Assembly (NCBI GenBank): GCA_963575745.1
Contig: CAUYUJ010019359.1
Span: forward strand, 397,273 to 461,272
DNA from: Prorocentrum cordatum
Lineage: Eukaryota; Sar; Dinophyceae; Prorocentrales; Prorocentraceae
Reading direction: 5' to 3'
Length of the DNA stretch: 64,000 nt
This document shows positions 42,526-53,849 of the stretch, piece after piece. The notes under the pieces were generated by a model, which was not told the origin of the DNA, made no database searches, and saw only the letters and a list, made by a program, of their open reading frames with translations. Made by a program: the position numbers and the translations under genes. Positions within the stretch are counted from its first letter, which is position 1; every line of letters begins with the position of its first letter.

Positions 42526-43249
42526 CTCAAGGCTGAAAGGCCCGCCCCTCCTCCCTCAGACCAAGACAAAGGCGAAGAAAGCATAAAGCGTCTGCTCCGA
42601 GAATACGGTTTAGCATTAAAGAACTCTTACCTGTTCAGTCGGGTTGCGTGTTCCGAGACCACTGCCAGCTCTGTTGATGTGTTTGCTGCTGATGTTGCAA
42701 AATTGCTTTTCATGTGGTTCGTGCCTTCATATTTGGCGTCGACGTTGGGAGTACTTAGATTCACCAGGGGTAACGTCCTTTACCTTGGGGGGTGGGATGG
42801 GGGCGGAATGGGGGCCGAAGGGGAGGTCATAGTAATGAGGGTGGCGGCGGGGGTCGTGGCGGCGCCCGCGCAAGTTTGGATCCGCGTCATCGGCGCCGAC
42901 CACGGCTAGGGCGAAGGCGTTTGGCGACGAGGACGAGGACGACGAGTCCAGACGCCTCCGGAGGCCCTCGGAGGTCGCTCCGGAAGCTCCCAGAGGCTGC
43001 CAGCAAGTTCCTTCGAGGCCTCCCTCCATGACAGGACCACCACACCACCGCGATATGCGCAGCATGTCGACGGACCAAAATCATAGCAGAGCGCAGCATG
43101 TGCACAGCAGTGCAGCCTGCGAGCGAGACGCACCGCAGCGAGCCTGCGAGCACCGCGTCCCTGCGAGCACGGCGGTGACGGCATTCCTCGCCGAAGGATC
43201 TCAGCAGTCTGGATACCAAGGGTGCAGGGGACAAGCGGAGGGATCGGGG

Positions 43250-43360
43250 ATCGACGGACCCGGCTCAACCCAGATCCGGGTCGGCCAGGCCTTGCAAGAT
43301 CCTGCAAGATCTGGCGCTCTGGCTGACCCCCGTTTGCATTGGCCCCCCGTCTCCTGAGCC
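43250..43360 (+). repeat. F-family repeat, partial copy
   Basis: Only the right half is present: AAGATCCTGCAAGATC and TGACCCCCGTTTGCATTGG. Confidence 0.6.
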
Positions 43361-44259
43361 CCGCAGTGAGGTGGCCACCACCACCGCCAGCTGCCTCCCC
43401 GCGGCGCGGGCTTCGGCTGGCGCCGTGAGCGCGCGCGCGCGTGCGTGCGTGCGCGCGTGCGTGCGCGCGCGGCCCGCCCCTCGCCCTCCCCACCCTGCAG
43501 TCCTCCCTCGCGACCGCGTCGTTCGTCTGTCGCCCGTCGTCGTCGTCGTCGTCGTGTCCCTGTCGTCTCTCTGCTCGCTGCCGCTGGGCTCTTTTCGTCG
43601 CTGGAAAAAAGATGTGGAGGATACGGCACCCGCATTAGTCCGCACTCGTCGCGGTGAGAGCCCAGGCCACGAATCTCTGCCTTCAGCCGCGAACCATGTC
43701 ACTTCCACGAGACCCTGCGAGCGCCGCGGCGCAAGAACGCAGCTTGACGTCGCAAGCGCCACAACATACATGCGAGCGCCACGAGGGCCGACACAGATCC
43801 AGAGAATACCACCGCCGTCGAACGTCCGTCAAATTGGGTCGAACTTGGGTCCAGCTTGAGTCGGGTTAGATGCAAACTGGAGTCGGACTGGAGTCGAACA
43901 GCTCCTTGAGGTGCACCCTGGCAAGCTCCGAGCTCCCAGAAACATCTAGCTCTCGCATAAAAAGTCGGGGCCAACTTCATGGCAAGCTGCTGGGCAAACG
44001 CGGAGACCAACTTTCACGCGGAGGCCAGACCGGCTCCGAAGAAGCTGCTGACAAAAACACTGGACCGAAACGTGTACGATCGATGGGGAATCCCACCAGC
44101 TCTCTAGGCGTGAGTTTAGGGAGTTCCCTCTTCCACCTTCACACATCCCCTTCAAGGAGGGGGTTCCCCCTCCCCCTACCCACTCCCCCTGGGTCTGGAC
44201 GGGGTGGGTCGAGAGCATTGTGAGCGTCCAAAATGTCCTCGGCAAGGAAGCCTAAATCA

Positions 44260-45460
44260 TTGATTGTACGATGGTTTTGGCCACATGTTAGCCTTTAGAG
44301 GGGGGGGCGCTAATTGGGACCTCCCCCGTTCTTTGATAGATCACTTTCAAAATGGCCCCAAGATGGCCCCCGAAGCTCCCGAGACGAGAGTGCCCCAAGA
44401 GGGCCTAATATGCGCCCAGGAGGTGCAAAAATGCCCCCAAGATACCTCCCAAGAGACCCGAGAAGGCCAAAGTTCCTGATGTTACGAAGGTTTTGGCCAC
44501 ATGTTGGCCTCCTGGGGGGAGGACCCTAATTAAAGAGCCCCCCTCCTTTGATCGATCTCCTCCAAGATAGCCCCATGATGGCCACAGAGGCTCCCAAGGG
44601 TGCCCCAAGACGACCCCACGATGTGCCCAGGAGGCCCTGGGAGGCCCCAAAGAGGCCCCCAATATGCTCCCAAGAGAACCCTGAGAGGCCCCCCAGAGGC
44701 ACCCAAGACACCCCAAGAGGCCTCAGCGAGAAGGCCACAATACATTGCCGTTTTAAGGTGGGAAATTACCACGGTCCCTACTTTGATCGACGTCCTCCAA
44801 GATGGCCCCAGGATGAACCCCGAGGGTCCCAAGAGTGCCCCAAGAGGACCCCAAGAGGCGCCCAGGAGGCCTCACGAGGTCCCCAACATGCCCCCAAGAT
44901 GCCTCCAAGAGGCCCCTCAGAGACTCCCCAAAGACCCTCAAGAGTCCCGAAGAGGCTTCACAGAGGCACTTAAGACACTTCAAGAGGCCCCCGAGACAGC
45001 CGCGAGGTGCCGAGGAGGCCCTCAGAGGCCCCCAAGAGGCCTCCAAGCTGTTCCCAAGATGCTCCCAAGAGACCCCAAAGAGGCGCCACCCCCCCCCCTT
45101 CCAGAGGCACCCAAGACGCATCGACGCGAATGCCAACATCGATAATTCTACGAAAATGTTGGCCACATTTTGGCATCCTGGGAGGGGGGGGGTAATTACT
45201 ACGGCCTCTCCTTGAATCGATTTCCTCCGAGGGTCCCACGAGGCGCCCAGGAGGCCACCAGAGGCACCCACGATGCCCACAAGATGCCCCCAAGAGGCTC
45301 CGGAGAGATTCCCAAGAGACCCCCAAGAGGCCGGAGCAGGCTCTCCCGAGGCACCCAGGACGCTTTAGAGGGCCCCCGAGACCGCCGCAAGGTCCCCACG
45401 TGGCCCCAAGAGGCTTACAAGAGGCTTCCAAGAGAATCCGAGGAAACTCCGAGAGCCCTC
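44260..45460 (+). repeat. Long CCAAGAGG-type array with higher-order units
   Basis: 1.2 kb of roughly 12-bp variants. A different block of about 90 bp (GGTTTTGGCCACATGTTGGC...CTTTGATCGATCTCCTCCAA) recurs at about 44270, 44485, 44750 and 45150. Confidence 0.85.
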
Positions 45461-45981
45461 CTCATCCTCCTCTTCCTCCTCCTCCTGCTCCTCCTTATTC
45501 TCCTCCCTCCCTCCCCCATCCTCCCTCTTCCCTCCTCCCCCATCCCCCTCCTCCTCTGGTTCCTCCTCCTTCCTCCCCCATATTGGGGCATGATGGCTTC
45601 CCAGCCTTTATTCCACTGCGTGTTCCCCCACACACCCCATCAGGGCAACTCGTCTGGGCATCGTTCCTGGACGGACCGGTGGGGTTACGCGGAGCGCCTA
45701 GAACTGCCCGGTTCTTCGGCGCACGTCTGCATCTGGTCTGCGCATCCCGTCCCCTGTGCGTGTATCGTGTTCCTCTCCGTCCATCCAGCCCCCCCCCCCC
45801 CCGGCTGTTTGTTCTCAGGCAATAGATGGGGCCTCGAAGGCCCGAATCGTCGGACCCGTCCACATCCTCAACCACCTCCTCCTTCACTTCTCTCCTCCGA
45901 CCCGGGCGCCTCCGTCACCCGATTCCTCTCTCCTCCCTCCTGGGAGTCAAGTGCTGCCAGGAGCTCGTCGGGCCCACCTGG

Positions 45982-46107
45982 CCATCGCTCGGACGTCCAT
46001 TCCCTGTGTTTTTTTGTCGGTGTCGTGAGTGTTTTTTTCGCCAGGTGGTCAAGGATGCGCCTCGATGGCCCTCGCCGAAGAAAAAAATGCACACGTCCGA
46101 GCGATGC
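45982..46107 (+). mobile_element. D-family inverted-repeat element, copy 4
   Basis: Ends CCATCGCTCGGACGTCC and CACACGTCCGAGCGATGC, with the interior closely matching copies 1 and 2. Confidence 0.7.
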
Positions 46108-46289
46108 CGGGCCGCCAACAGGGTGCGGTGGAGGAGGAGGAGGAGGAGGAAGAGCGCGGGCGGGCACGAGGAGGAGGCGTTTGGGGGGGGAGGAGACGAG
46201 CCGAGGCAGCAAGAGAGAGAATGGAGGGAGCGGAAGGAGAGGACGGGAATGGGGACGGGGGAGGAAGCGACGTACTGGTAAGGGGAGGG

Positions 46290-46392
46290 AGGGAAGCGAA
46301 GCAAGGAAGCGAGGAAGCGAAGCGAGGAAGCGAAGCGAGGAGGCGAAGCAAGCAAGCGAAGCAAGGAAGCGAAGCAAGGAAGCGAGGAAGCG
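46290..46392 (+). repeat. GAAGCRAG tandem array
   Basis: Eight-to-nine-bp units GAAGCAAG and GAAGCGAG; a shorter piece recurs near 46660-46690. Confidence 0.85.
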
Positions 46393-46817
46393 ATGTGATG
46401 GTAAGGGGAGGGAGAATGGAGGGAGTGGAAGAGAGGACGCGAACGGGGATGGGGGGGGAGCGATGTACAGTCGGGGCGTTGACCTAAGGAACCCTACATA
46501 AATTACGAGGCCCCTTTTTTCCATAAGTTGAGCTTCGATTTCCCGTCGAAAACATGAGGAAAACCTGAGGCAAGCTGTGAAACAAGCAAGGAACACGGAG
46601 CCCCTCCCAACGAAAAGGGTTCCTTCTTCAGGGCCCCGACTGTAATGGGAAGCGGAGGGAAGGAAGCGAAGCAAGGAAGCGAAGGAAGATAGCGAGGAAA
46701 GCAGCAGTGAGGAATAGTAGAGCAAGGACGGACTGAAGAGAGGCACGAGGAAGGGCGGGGGCGAAGTAGCCGCCAGGAACAGGGGTGAAAATGGGAAGGA
46801 CATGCGCGATGGCATCC

Positions 46818-46897
46818 GGGGATCAGACTCGCGGGAAGGCTGCGCGGAAGAGGCAGAAAGGACGACACCATCTCATGAGCCGCGCTCGGCGCAGGAA
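46818..46897 (-). repeat. Partial duplicate of kinase exon VIa and its donor
   Basis: It matches 46931-47010 (GATCAGACWCGCRGGAAGG and ATCTCRTGARYCGCGCTC) about 113 bp away. It covers the last bases of the exon and the start of the intron, with several changes that alter the donor. Confidence 0.75.
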
Positions 46898-46967
46898 GAA
46901 CACGGCGCGGTGGAATCCTGGGATCAGACACGCAGGAAGGGTGCGCGAAAGAGGCAGAGGGGATGAC

Positions 46968-47053
46968 CCTATCTCGTGAATCGCGCTCAGCGCGGCAATC
47001 ACCTCCCCGAGGAAGAATCGGGCCGTGTCCTCCTCCAGTCTGCCGCACCGCAC
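46968..47053 (-). CDS. Kinase exon, subdomain VIa (helix E)
   Basis: The exon reads CGRLEEDTARFFLGEVIA then ALSAIHEIG. This is the helix E signature (GRLxExxARFxxxEVxxALxxIH) that precedes the catalytic loop. The donor ATAGG/GTCATC is GT and phase 2. Joined to the next exon it yields HEIGFVYADLKPEN, a seamless kinase reading. The 5' end is less certain: CGGGAG/GTGCGG (used here) or the AG six bases upstream. About 113 bp further along the intron (46818-46897) there is a diverged duplicate of the exon's 3' part and its donor, which must not be mistaken for a second exon. Confidence 0.85.
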
Positions 47054-47151
47054 CTCCCGCTCCGGCACGGAGGGCGGGGGCGACCGAGACGAGAGGCGCC
47101 GCGCGCGAGGCACAGAGAACGGGAGGGAGGGAGAGGAATGAGGGGGGAGGC

Positions 47152-47370
47152 AGAGGAGGAGGAGGAGGAGGAGGAGGAGGAGGAGGAGGAGGAGGAAGAG
47201 GAGGAGGAGGAGAGGAGGAGGAGGAGGAGGAGGAGGAGGAGGGGCGGAGGAGGAGGGGCGGAGGAGGAGGAGGAGGAGGAGGAGGAGGAGGAGGAGGAAG
47301 AGGAGGAGGAGGGGAGGAGGGGGCGGAGGAGGGGGAAGAGGAGGAGGAGAAGAAGAAGGAGAAGGAGGGG
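47152..47370 (+). repeat. (GAG)n tract
   Basis: GGA units for about 220 bp, upstream in gene direction of the helix E exon acceptor. Confidence 0.95.
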
Positions 47371-47412
47371 GGATGCTTTCTAATCTTCCCTCCCACCGAA
47401 AACGACTCTTGT

Positions 47413-47458
47413 CATCGCTCGGACGTCCATTCCCCGTGCATTGTTTGGTCTCAGGCTG
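47413..47458 (+). mobile_element. D-family fragment, left end only
   Basis: CATCGCTCGGACGTCCATTC matches the left end; the rest is lost. Same orientation as the other copies. Confidence 0.55.
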
Positions 47459-48590
47459 GAGACAAATACGCCCCACGGCCAGCGGCCGAACAGAATGAAG
47501 AGGCTCGCAGTCGAGGAGGGAAAAGAGGAGGCAGACGCAGAAGGAGAGAGAGGCCGCATGAGGACGAGAGGGAGCGTCAGAGGAGAAGGAGGCAACTGAT
47601 CTGTCAGGGTGCAGGAAGCTCGCGAGAGGGATTGGGAAACAGTCAGGCTGCTGCAACAGGGAGCGCTAGACAAGAGACGGAGCCCTTTTGTTTTGGGCAC
47701 CACAAGAGCCTGGGCGCACGAAGGGGGCTGGAGGAACAACCTCGGACGGACCCGAGAAACAGCGAGCCCTTCCGAACCCCAAGCGGTCCCCATTCCAGCG
47801 CCTGGACTGCAGGCAGAGCCACGCAGACGTGCCCTGCCATCGCCGTGCAGCTGTCAAGGAGCACCCACGGGTTGCCCGAGCCCGCGTGGGGTCCCGGGCC
47901 CCGGTGCTGCAAGGGACTCCCCCAGACTGGGTGGAGACCGCTCCTCTCCCCTCAGCCCTCCCCATTCCGTTCTACCCCGTCCTCTCTCGGCCCCTGCGGC
48001 CCCCACGGGCCCAGAGACTGCAAACAAAACTTGGGAACCACGTATCGAGGACCTGTCCCATGGGGCTTAGCTGAAATGCCGCCTGACAACGTATATTGAA
48101 TCATTTTCAGGCCAGTTCTCTGGGCGACACGTGTCGAAGCACATATCATGATACACGATGTTTGGGCCGCCATGTGCCCTTGAGTGCTGGACACATCTAA
48201 AATAGTGTAGTGGACATTTCCCTGGCCCCGAAAACTGTTCGGGATGAAGAACTGTCGACAGCTCCTGGCAATAAGTTGCGCAAATCCCTCTCGGTGGTCC
48301 TCGTACTCTGAGTCGTTAACTTCATGCTCGGGATTAAAAACTCATCTCAATTCTTCACCCGCGCACTTTCCCCAGAGCCAGCAGCTCTCGGGAAAACGCC
48401 TGGGACTAAGAGCCCGTTCTCCAACCCCCCCTTTCCTTCATGCTGGGGCTGGCTGGCGTTCTGGGGCGTCCATGGGGAAATGGAATCTAAGTGTTCACTC
48501 ATGTGCCTCTGAGCTATGCGCATAAACTGCTTGCGCAGCGGAGAACCTCTGTCTATCTATCCAATCGTGGCGTAGTCATTTTTTGTCAAA

Positions 48591-49345
48591 TCATATATAT
48601 GTCGGCGGTGCCCGGTGCGGAGCGAACCCCCCCCCCCGGTAATCTCTCCTGGGGGGTTTCGAGCTGGCGCCATTCCCGGTGCGAGCCTGCACGAAACCCC
48701 CCGGTAAACACGACCTCCTCTGGTAGGCTGCACGACACCCCCCGGTAAGGACGCAACCCCTCCGTAAGCGGCGCGAACCCCAGCCCCGACGCGCGAATCT
48801 TACCAGGACGGGCCGGAACACGGCGGCGGCATTGCATCCCAGGGCCGTGCCAGAACACGGCGGCACTGTTCTTCTCTACGCGGCCGTGCCGTCGACCCCC
48901 CACAGTGGCTCTCGGGAGTTGCGCCGCAGCCTCTCGTATTGTGGCCACGAGCCACAATACGAGAGGCTGCGGCGGAACAAAGGCGAGCAGACGCGAATAG
49001 AGAACACAAGGCGAGCACACGCCACACTTCGACAGGGAGCCACCCTTCCCAACCGCCCCCCTGCCCCCCCCCAACCCACCCCCCACTCCCACCCCCCCAC
49101 TCCCACAGGGGGGGGGGGGGAGCCCAGGTGGACGCAGTGCGGCCTGCACGAAACCCTCCAGTAAAGCGACAGGGGAGGACCCAATGCGGCCTGCACGAAC
49201 CCCCCCGGTAAAGCGGCAAGGGGGGGGTGTTCTAAGCCGCTGGCGGCACCCGGTGCGGGCTGCACGAAACCCCCCGGTAGTGCACGAAACCCCCCGGTAG
49301 TGCTGGGGGGGGGGGTTCGTGCCACGGCGCACCGCCGACATATAT
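48591..49345. mobile_element. Inverted-repeat-bounded composite element
   Basis: ATATATATGTCGGCGGTGCC at the left and GGCGCACCGCCGACATATAT at the right are imperfect inverted ends of about 45 bp, both passing into C- or G-runs. Inside, TGCACGAAACCCCCCGGTA recurs several times, and a 24-bp perfect stem lies at 48922-48974. Related sequences containing TTGCGCAA...CTCGGTGGTC...GTACTCTGAGTCG lie outside on both sides (48274, 49469). Confidence 0.65.
48922..48974. repeat. 24-bp perfect hairpin
   Basis: The arms 48922-48945 and 48951-48974 are exact reverse complements with a 5-nt loop CACGA. Confidence 0.95.
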
Positions 49346-49920
49346 ACACATGATGTCTGCTACGGGCGCACAGCCAAATATCCCTCTCTTCCCCTCTCTC
49401 GTTCTCCCCTCCGCAGAACAAACCCGCACTTGCTGGTTACGCGTGTGGCTTCTCCACCTACTGGCAATCACTTGCGCAACTCCGTCTCGGTGGTCATTGT
49501 ACTCTGAGTCGACAGCTTACCATTACCACCGGGAGCCCAAAGGCTGTGGGCACCGACGAGGCGCTGGCAACTTCCACTCAGGGTGAACAGGTGATAATCG
49601 CACAACATTCGGCTGGCGATGCACGCAAGCACTAGCATCTCCAGATGTCAAGCCTCTGGTAGGGCAGATGCCACGGTTCGAAGCTTCTGGTCAGACCTGC
49701 GCTGCTGCAATGCCCCGCCTGGGGCTTCCGCAAGCGGACAGGTGATGCTGATAGCCGCGACTGCATGACTCGGCTGGCCGAGCGCCTGGACCTGCGCCTG
49801 TCGCGGCACCTGCCGCCCAGGGCCCCTGGCCACGACACTCTCCCTGCACACTGCTGCGAATCAGCGGAAGGTGGGCAGGGGTTGATGGCGTCTGCCATGG
49901 GCTGGTGGCTGACGAAAGCA

Positions 49921-50012
49921 GGATAAAGAGAGAGAGAGAAGGAGAAAGAGAGAGGGGGGATAGACAGAGAGACCGAGAGGGGAGACGGAAAGAAATATAG
50001 AGAGAGAGAGGA
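49921..50012 (+). repeat. GA-rich tract
   Basis: GAGAGAGA runs with interruptions. Confidence 0.9.
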
Positions 50013-50829
50013 CGGGACCCCAAGCGACTGGAAACGACTTACCTTGCCCTCACTGATTCCCTTGTCGCTCCCACGCCCCCCGAAGCGCACCAGGATCGAG
50101 TGCAAGTCGCCTGGGCTGCGTGGTTTTGCCAAGGCGGGGGGGGGGGGAAGCAGACCACTCTCTGCCGAAACCCGCCAGGCCAAGTCTGACAAGCCTCTAC
50201 GCGCTCTCTCTCGGAGTCGTCCATCAGCAATCTATCGAGCTTTCATTCTGCCACAAAGACACATGCCCTCGATCGAACATGGGAGATTGACCAAATAACA
50301 GGGGATATGTCGACCCCTATCCCAGGCTTCGTGGGGTTTCCGAATGGACCAGAAATTTGGGGCCTAATCCTGGGATATACGATGGGGGGGTGTCCATTCT
50401 CGATAGGGGTGCGTCCGAATAGCCCCCTTGGGGTGTATCCCAGGGTTTTCCCATTCTTCTGAGCGGCCAGACTTTTCGGGCGAAACTCGGGGATTGGGGG
50501 AGAAACATCGCCCGCGAAGATTGACCAAACACTCAGAGCTTAAGAGAAGCAGCCCTCGGGGAAGCGCTGAGCCGAGTCAGCGCTCAACCCGGCTAGTCAA
50601 GGCCGCGTCGGGAACCCAGGCCAGCCAGGCAAGTGCTCCCAAACCCGGACCAGCAAAACGCGGAGAGGGGGGGGGGCTCCACGTGTGCGGCTCCAGACAC
50701 CCGCACCCTGAAAATCTGGACGTCGCTCCTTCGCTCCCGCCGCCCTCCGCCGGCACGAGGCCTCCAAGCGGCCCCCGAGAGCCTCCCAAGAGGCCCACAA
50801 ACTACCCCCAAGAGGCCCCCAAGAGCGGT

Positions 50830-51000
50830 CGCCGTCGCCGTCGTCGTCGTCGTCGTCGTCGTCGGGAGGGGGAGGAGGGGGAGGAGGAGGAGGAGGAGGA
50901 GGACGAGGAGGACGAAGAGGAGGAGGAGGAGGAGGAGGAGGAGGAGGAGGAGGAGGAGGAGGAGGAGGAGGAGGTCGTCGTCGTCGTCGTCGTCGTCGTC
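50830..51000 (+). repeat. (CGT)n-(GAG)n-(CGT)n tract
   Basis: GTC repeats flank a GAG block, followed by GGCGGCACCGGCCGTAAGGC, which also follows the (TCG)n at 31.6 kb. Confidence 0.95.
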
Positions 51001-51137
51001 GGCGGCACCGGCCGTAAGGCCTTCGCAATGCGGACGCCGCCCGTCTGCTGCCGCCGACCCTCCCGCGGTGACCCTCCGCCCGCGGACCCGCCGCCCGCAC
51101 TTTTTTTGTGGGCCGGCCTCCGCTGGACCTCCCGCCG

Positions 51138-51230
51138 GCGAAGGAGGAGGAGGAGGAGGAGGAGGAGGAGGGGGAGGAGGGGGAGGAGGAGGAGGGGGAG
51201 GAGGAGGAGGAGGAGGAAGGAGGAGGAGGC
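51138..51230 (+). repeat. (GAG)n tract
   Basis: GGA units. Confidence 0.95.
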
Positions 51231-51707
51231 GGATCGCCCAGGCGTCACGGGTCGGGGCCAATGGTGAAGCCGAGTGGTCCTCACTCGATCACTTCGCTCA
51301 CTCCGCCGGCCCGGCCCGTGCCAAATCCAACCCTGGAAGACGAGGCCCTCTCTGGCACGCCCCACGTCGCTACCAGAACCTGGGCCCGCGGGAGACCACA
51401 CCAAGGCCTGGCCGAACCCCGTGTATGAGCGGGGGCGAGGGGGGGGGGGGCGACCTGCTGCTCGGGGGGGCGAGACATGACCTCGGACCGGGCGCTGCCT
51501 CGACGAGAGGCGCCCGATCGCGAGTCTGGAGGCTCCTGGGCGGGTGGGCCTCTCGAGGGCCCCTGTCGATGATGCCTGGGCGACTGGGGGGCGATGCATC
51601 GCCCCTCGAGCCCATCCCCGCCTGACGCTGCCCCTGACGTCAGGGCTGGGCCCCAGCTCCCCGCGCTCCGTCGCCCCCCTCCCCCCCGTGTGGCAGCGCA
51701 GGCCGGC

Positions 51708-51787
51708 CTTTGGAGGCATACTCGAGCACGAGGTAGGCCCCGTCGCGGAAGCGGAAGGACGACACCAGGCGGGCGATGCCGGGGTGG
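51708..51787 (-). CDS. Kinase exon, subdomains IV-V (hinge)
   Basis: The frame reads HPGIARLVSSFRF then RDGAYLVLEYASK. HPGIARLVSSF is the subdomain IV strand and YLVLEYA is the hinge that contacts adenine. The acceptor is CTCCGGCAG/CC after a pyrimidine-rich tract. Two donors are possible. AAAG/GCC at 51708 is a GC donor that fits the AG/G pattern seen elsewhere in this gene and ends at phase 1. CTCGA/GTATGC at 51722 is a GT donor that ends at phase 2. Neither joins directly to the next recognised exon with normal kinase spacing, so a very short exon is missing downstream. Confidence 0.85.
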
Positions 51788-52314
51788 CTGCCGGAGAGGC
51801 GGGGGGATCGAGGGGCCAAAGAGCACGCACGCCAGCCTCATGCCCAGCGCGCAGTGCAGACGGGGAAAGGTACGAACGATTGCTAACGCCACGCAGGGCG
51901 CAACACGAAGCATCTCTCTCCCCATGTCTCTGCTCTCTCTCTCTCTCTCTCTCTGTTGCCACACCCCTTGCATGCTTCACGAATCCGTTCGTTCAGGCAG
52001 CATTTCGGTGCGAAAGCGGTTCTTTTCAGGTGAACCAGCGCCCTGCTGGACAGAGCTAGTTAGGTGTTCGAGTTCCACGGCTGTTGCTTTGAGATCATCG
52101 CTGTGTCTTGGCTTGGCAAGTGCACGCAAGAGGGCGACGTCGGCGCTCGTCTCCCCCGCGGGGTGTGCCCGTCAGCCTTGGAGAGGCCGTGGCGCAGCCA
52201 CGGCGCGGCGATGGCGCGCCGTGGCTGCGGAGCGCAGAGGCGCGCTCCGCCGTGGGGGAGGCAGCCCGCGTGGCCCAGATCGGGGCTGCTCCATGGGCAG
52301 CGCCAGCGGGGGGC

Positions 52315-52695
52315 CTCCTCCTCCTCCTCCTCCTTTTCTTCGGCAGGCCACTGGGCGCGCACACCAGCAGCGTCAGCCTCCTCCTCCTCCTCCTCCTCCT
52401 CCTCCTCCTCCTCCTCCTCCCTCCTCCATCCTCCTCCTCTCCTCCTCCCTCTCCTCCTCTTTCTCTCCTCCCTCCTCCTCCCTCGACCTCCTCCTCCTCC
52501 TCCTCCTCCTTTTCTTCGGCAGGCCACTGGGCGCGCACACCAGCAGCGTCAGCCTCCTCCTCCTCCTCCTCCTCCTCCTCCTCCTCCTCCTCCTCCCTCC
52601 TCCTCCTCCATCCTCCGCCTCCTCCTCCTCTCTTCCTCCTCCTCCTCCTCCTCCTCCTCCTCCTCCTCCTCCTCCTCCACCTCCGCCTCCTCCTC
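52315..52695 (+). repeat. (CTC)n with internal duplication
   Basis: The block TTTTCTTCGGCAGGCCACTG...CACACCAGCAGCGTCAG occurs twice (52333 and 52508) within CTC repeats. Confidence 0.95.
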
Positions 52696-52848
52696 CCACG
52701 CGGGGGACCCTCCGACGGCGCAGACTGGTCGATATCGCCCGATGCTGGGCCACCGGCGGTGTTCAACCCCTTAGCGCCAACGCGGGGGTCGCCGCAGCGC
52801 CAACGCTGCGCGAACAATGCTGTAACGACATGCGCGTGTACGACAGAT

Positions 52849-53025
52849 AGAGGAGGAGGAGGAGGAGGAGGAGGAGGAGGAGGAGGAGGAGGAGAAGCAG
52901 GAGGAGGAGGAGCAGGAAGAGGAGGAGGAGCAGGAGGAGGAGGAGGAGGAGGAGCAGGAGGAGGAGAAGGAAGAGGAGGAGGAGGAGGAGGAGGAGGAGG
53001 AGGAGGAGGAGCAGGAGGAGTGCAG
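52849..53025 (+). repeat. (GAG)n tract
   Basis: GGA units with GCA interruptions, then GAGTGCAGCAGAAAACAGCA twice. Confidence 0.95.
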
Positions 53026-53524
53026 CAGAAAACAGCAGGAGGAGTGCAGCAGAAAACAGCACGGCATGGGAGAGGTCGGCGGCTGAGGAACAGGCCATGC
53101 TCTTTTCCGGGGTCTTGCGGAGATGGCAGCATGCGAGCGATAAGCTGATGTCGCCGTGCAACAAGGACACCGCTAGCACAACACCCTCAATCTACGCCTG
53201 CTCGACATGAAGACACCCTGCCCTTGGTGCACTCGTACTCGACAACACTTGCTCGACCATTACGCTGCACCCCCCGATGGTCTGCAGTGCTGTAGCAGCC
53301 CCGAGTCGAGAAGCAGAGCACTCCGAAGTGGCGTGTTCAACAAGTGCGATGCACGGGGTCAATGGCAGGCTGTAGTACTCCCAGAAACAATACCCACCTT
53401 CATTAGCGGTGGGAATGAACGCACACAATCACAGGGGAACGTAACCATGTTCAGAAAGCGGGAGGGTGAAGAACATTCGCCGATCCTGTCGGCGTGTGTA
53501 AGACGCTGTTCTGTTTGATTCGAT

Positions 53525-53576
53525 GTCATCGTCGCCGTAGTCGTCATCGTCGTCGTCGTCGTGGTCGTGGTCATCG

Positions 53577-53615
<39 letters not shown>
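53525..53615 (+). repeat. (TCG)n tract
   Basis: GTC/TCG units with some TCA. Confidence 0.95.
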
Positions 53616-53617
<2 letters not shown>

Positions 53618-53849
53618 GTCGCGTTTGACACCCCTTTCCCTGGGCCCGTCGCCGCTGCCCCCCTTGCACCAGGCCCTTCTCCTCAAGCGACCAGCCAAAG
53701 CGAAACCAAAGAAAAATTGAGCAACGTCGTAGTTGAGTCGAGGGGAAGCCTCTTCCCTTTGATGATCCCTTCCCCCTGGGGGGGTGGGGCTGGGGGGGGT
53801 CCGATGAGAGTCCCGGAGGGGTCCTGGGAAATTTTCCCAGCTTAGAATG

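Larger units (their letters stand above)
42526..46967 (-). other. Kinase intron 5 (GT-AG)
   Basis: The intron begins GTCATC and ends CAGCCTTGAG. It holds a partial duplicate of the preceding exon end (46818-46897), GAAGC-type tandem repeats (46290-46392 and near 46660), D-family copy 4 (45982-46107), the long CCAAGAGG-type array with higher-order units (44260-45460) and a partial F-family repeat (43250-43360). The stretches 42530-43040 and 43650-44250 show nothing recognisable. Confidence 0.7.
47054..51707 (-). other. Kinase intron region with an unseen short exon
   Basis: Between the hinge exon and helix E, normal kinases need roughly ten more residues than the two exons supply, so one very short exon probably lies here unseen. 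The region holds (GAG)n tracts (47152-47370, 50830-51000, 51138-51230), a D-family fragment (47413), the 755-bp inverted-repeat-bounded element 48591-49345, a GA-rich tract (49921-50012) and otherwise unique sequence. Confidence 0.5.

Noticed and set aside
44260-45460. Open frames with Pro/Arg-rich periodic protein in the CCAAGAGG arrays
   Set aside because: The periodicity is of the DNA, with similar openness in several frames and both strands.
47152-47370. Poly-Glu, poly-Arg and poly-Gly reading frames
   Set aside because: They arise from GAG repeats, as do dozens of similar frames over all (GAG/CTC)n tracts; none has flanking unique coding sequence.
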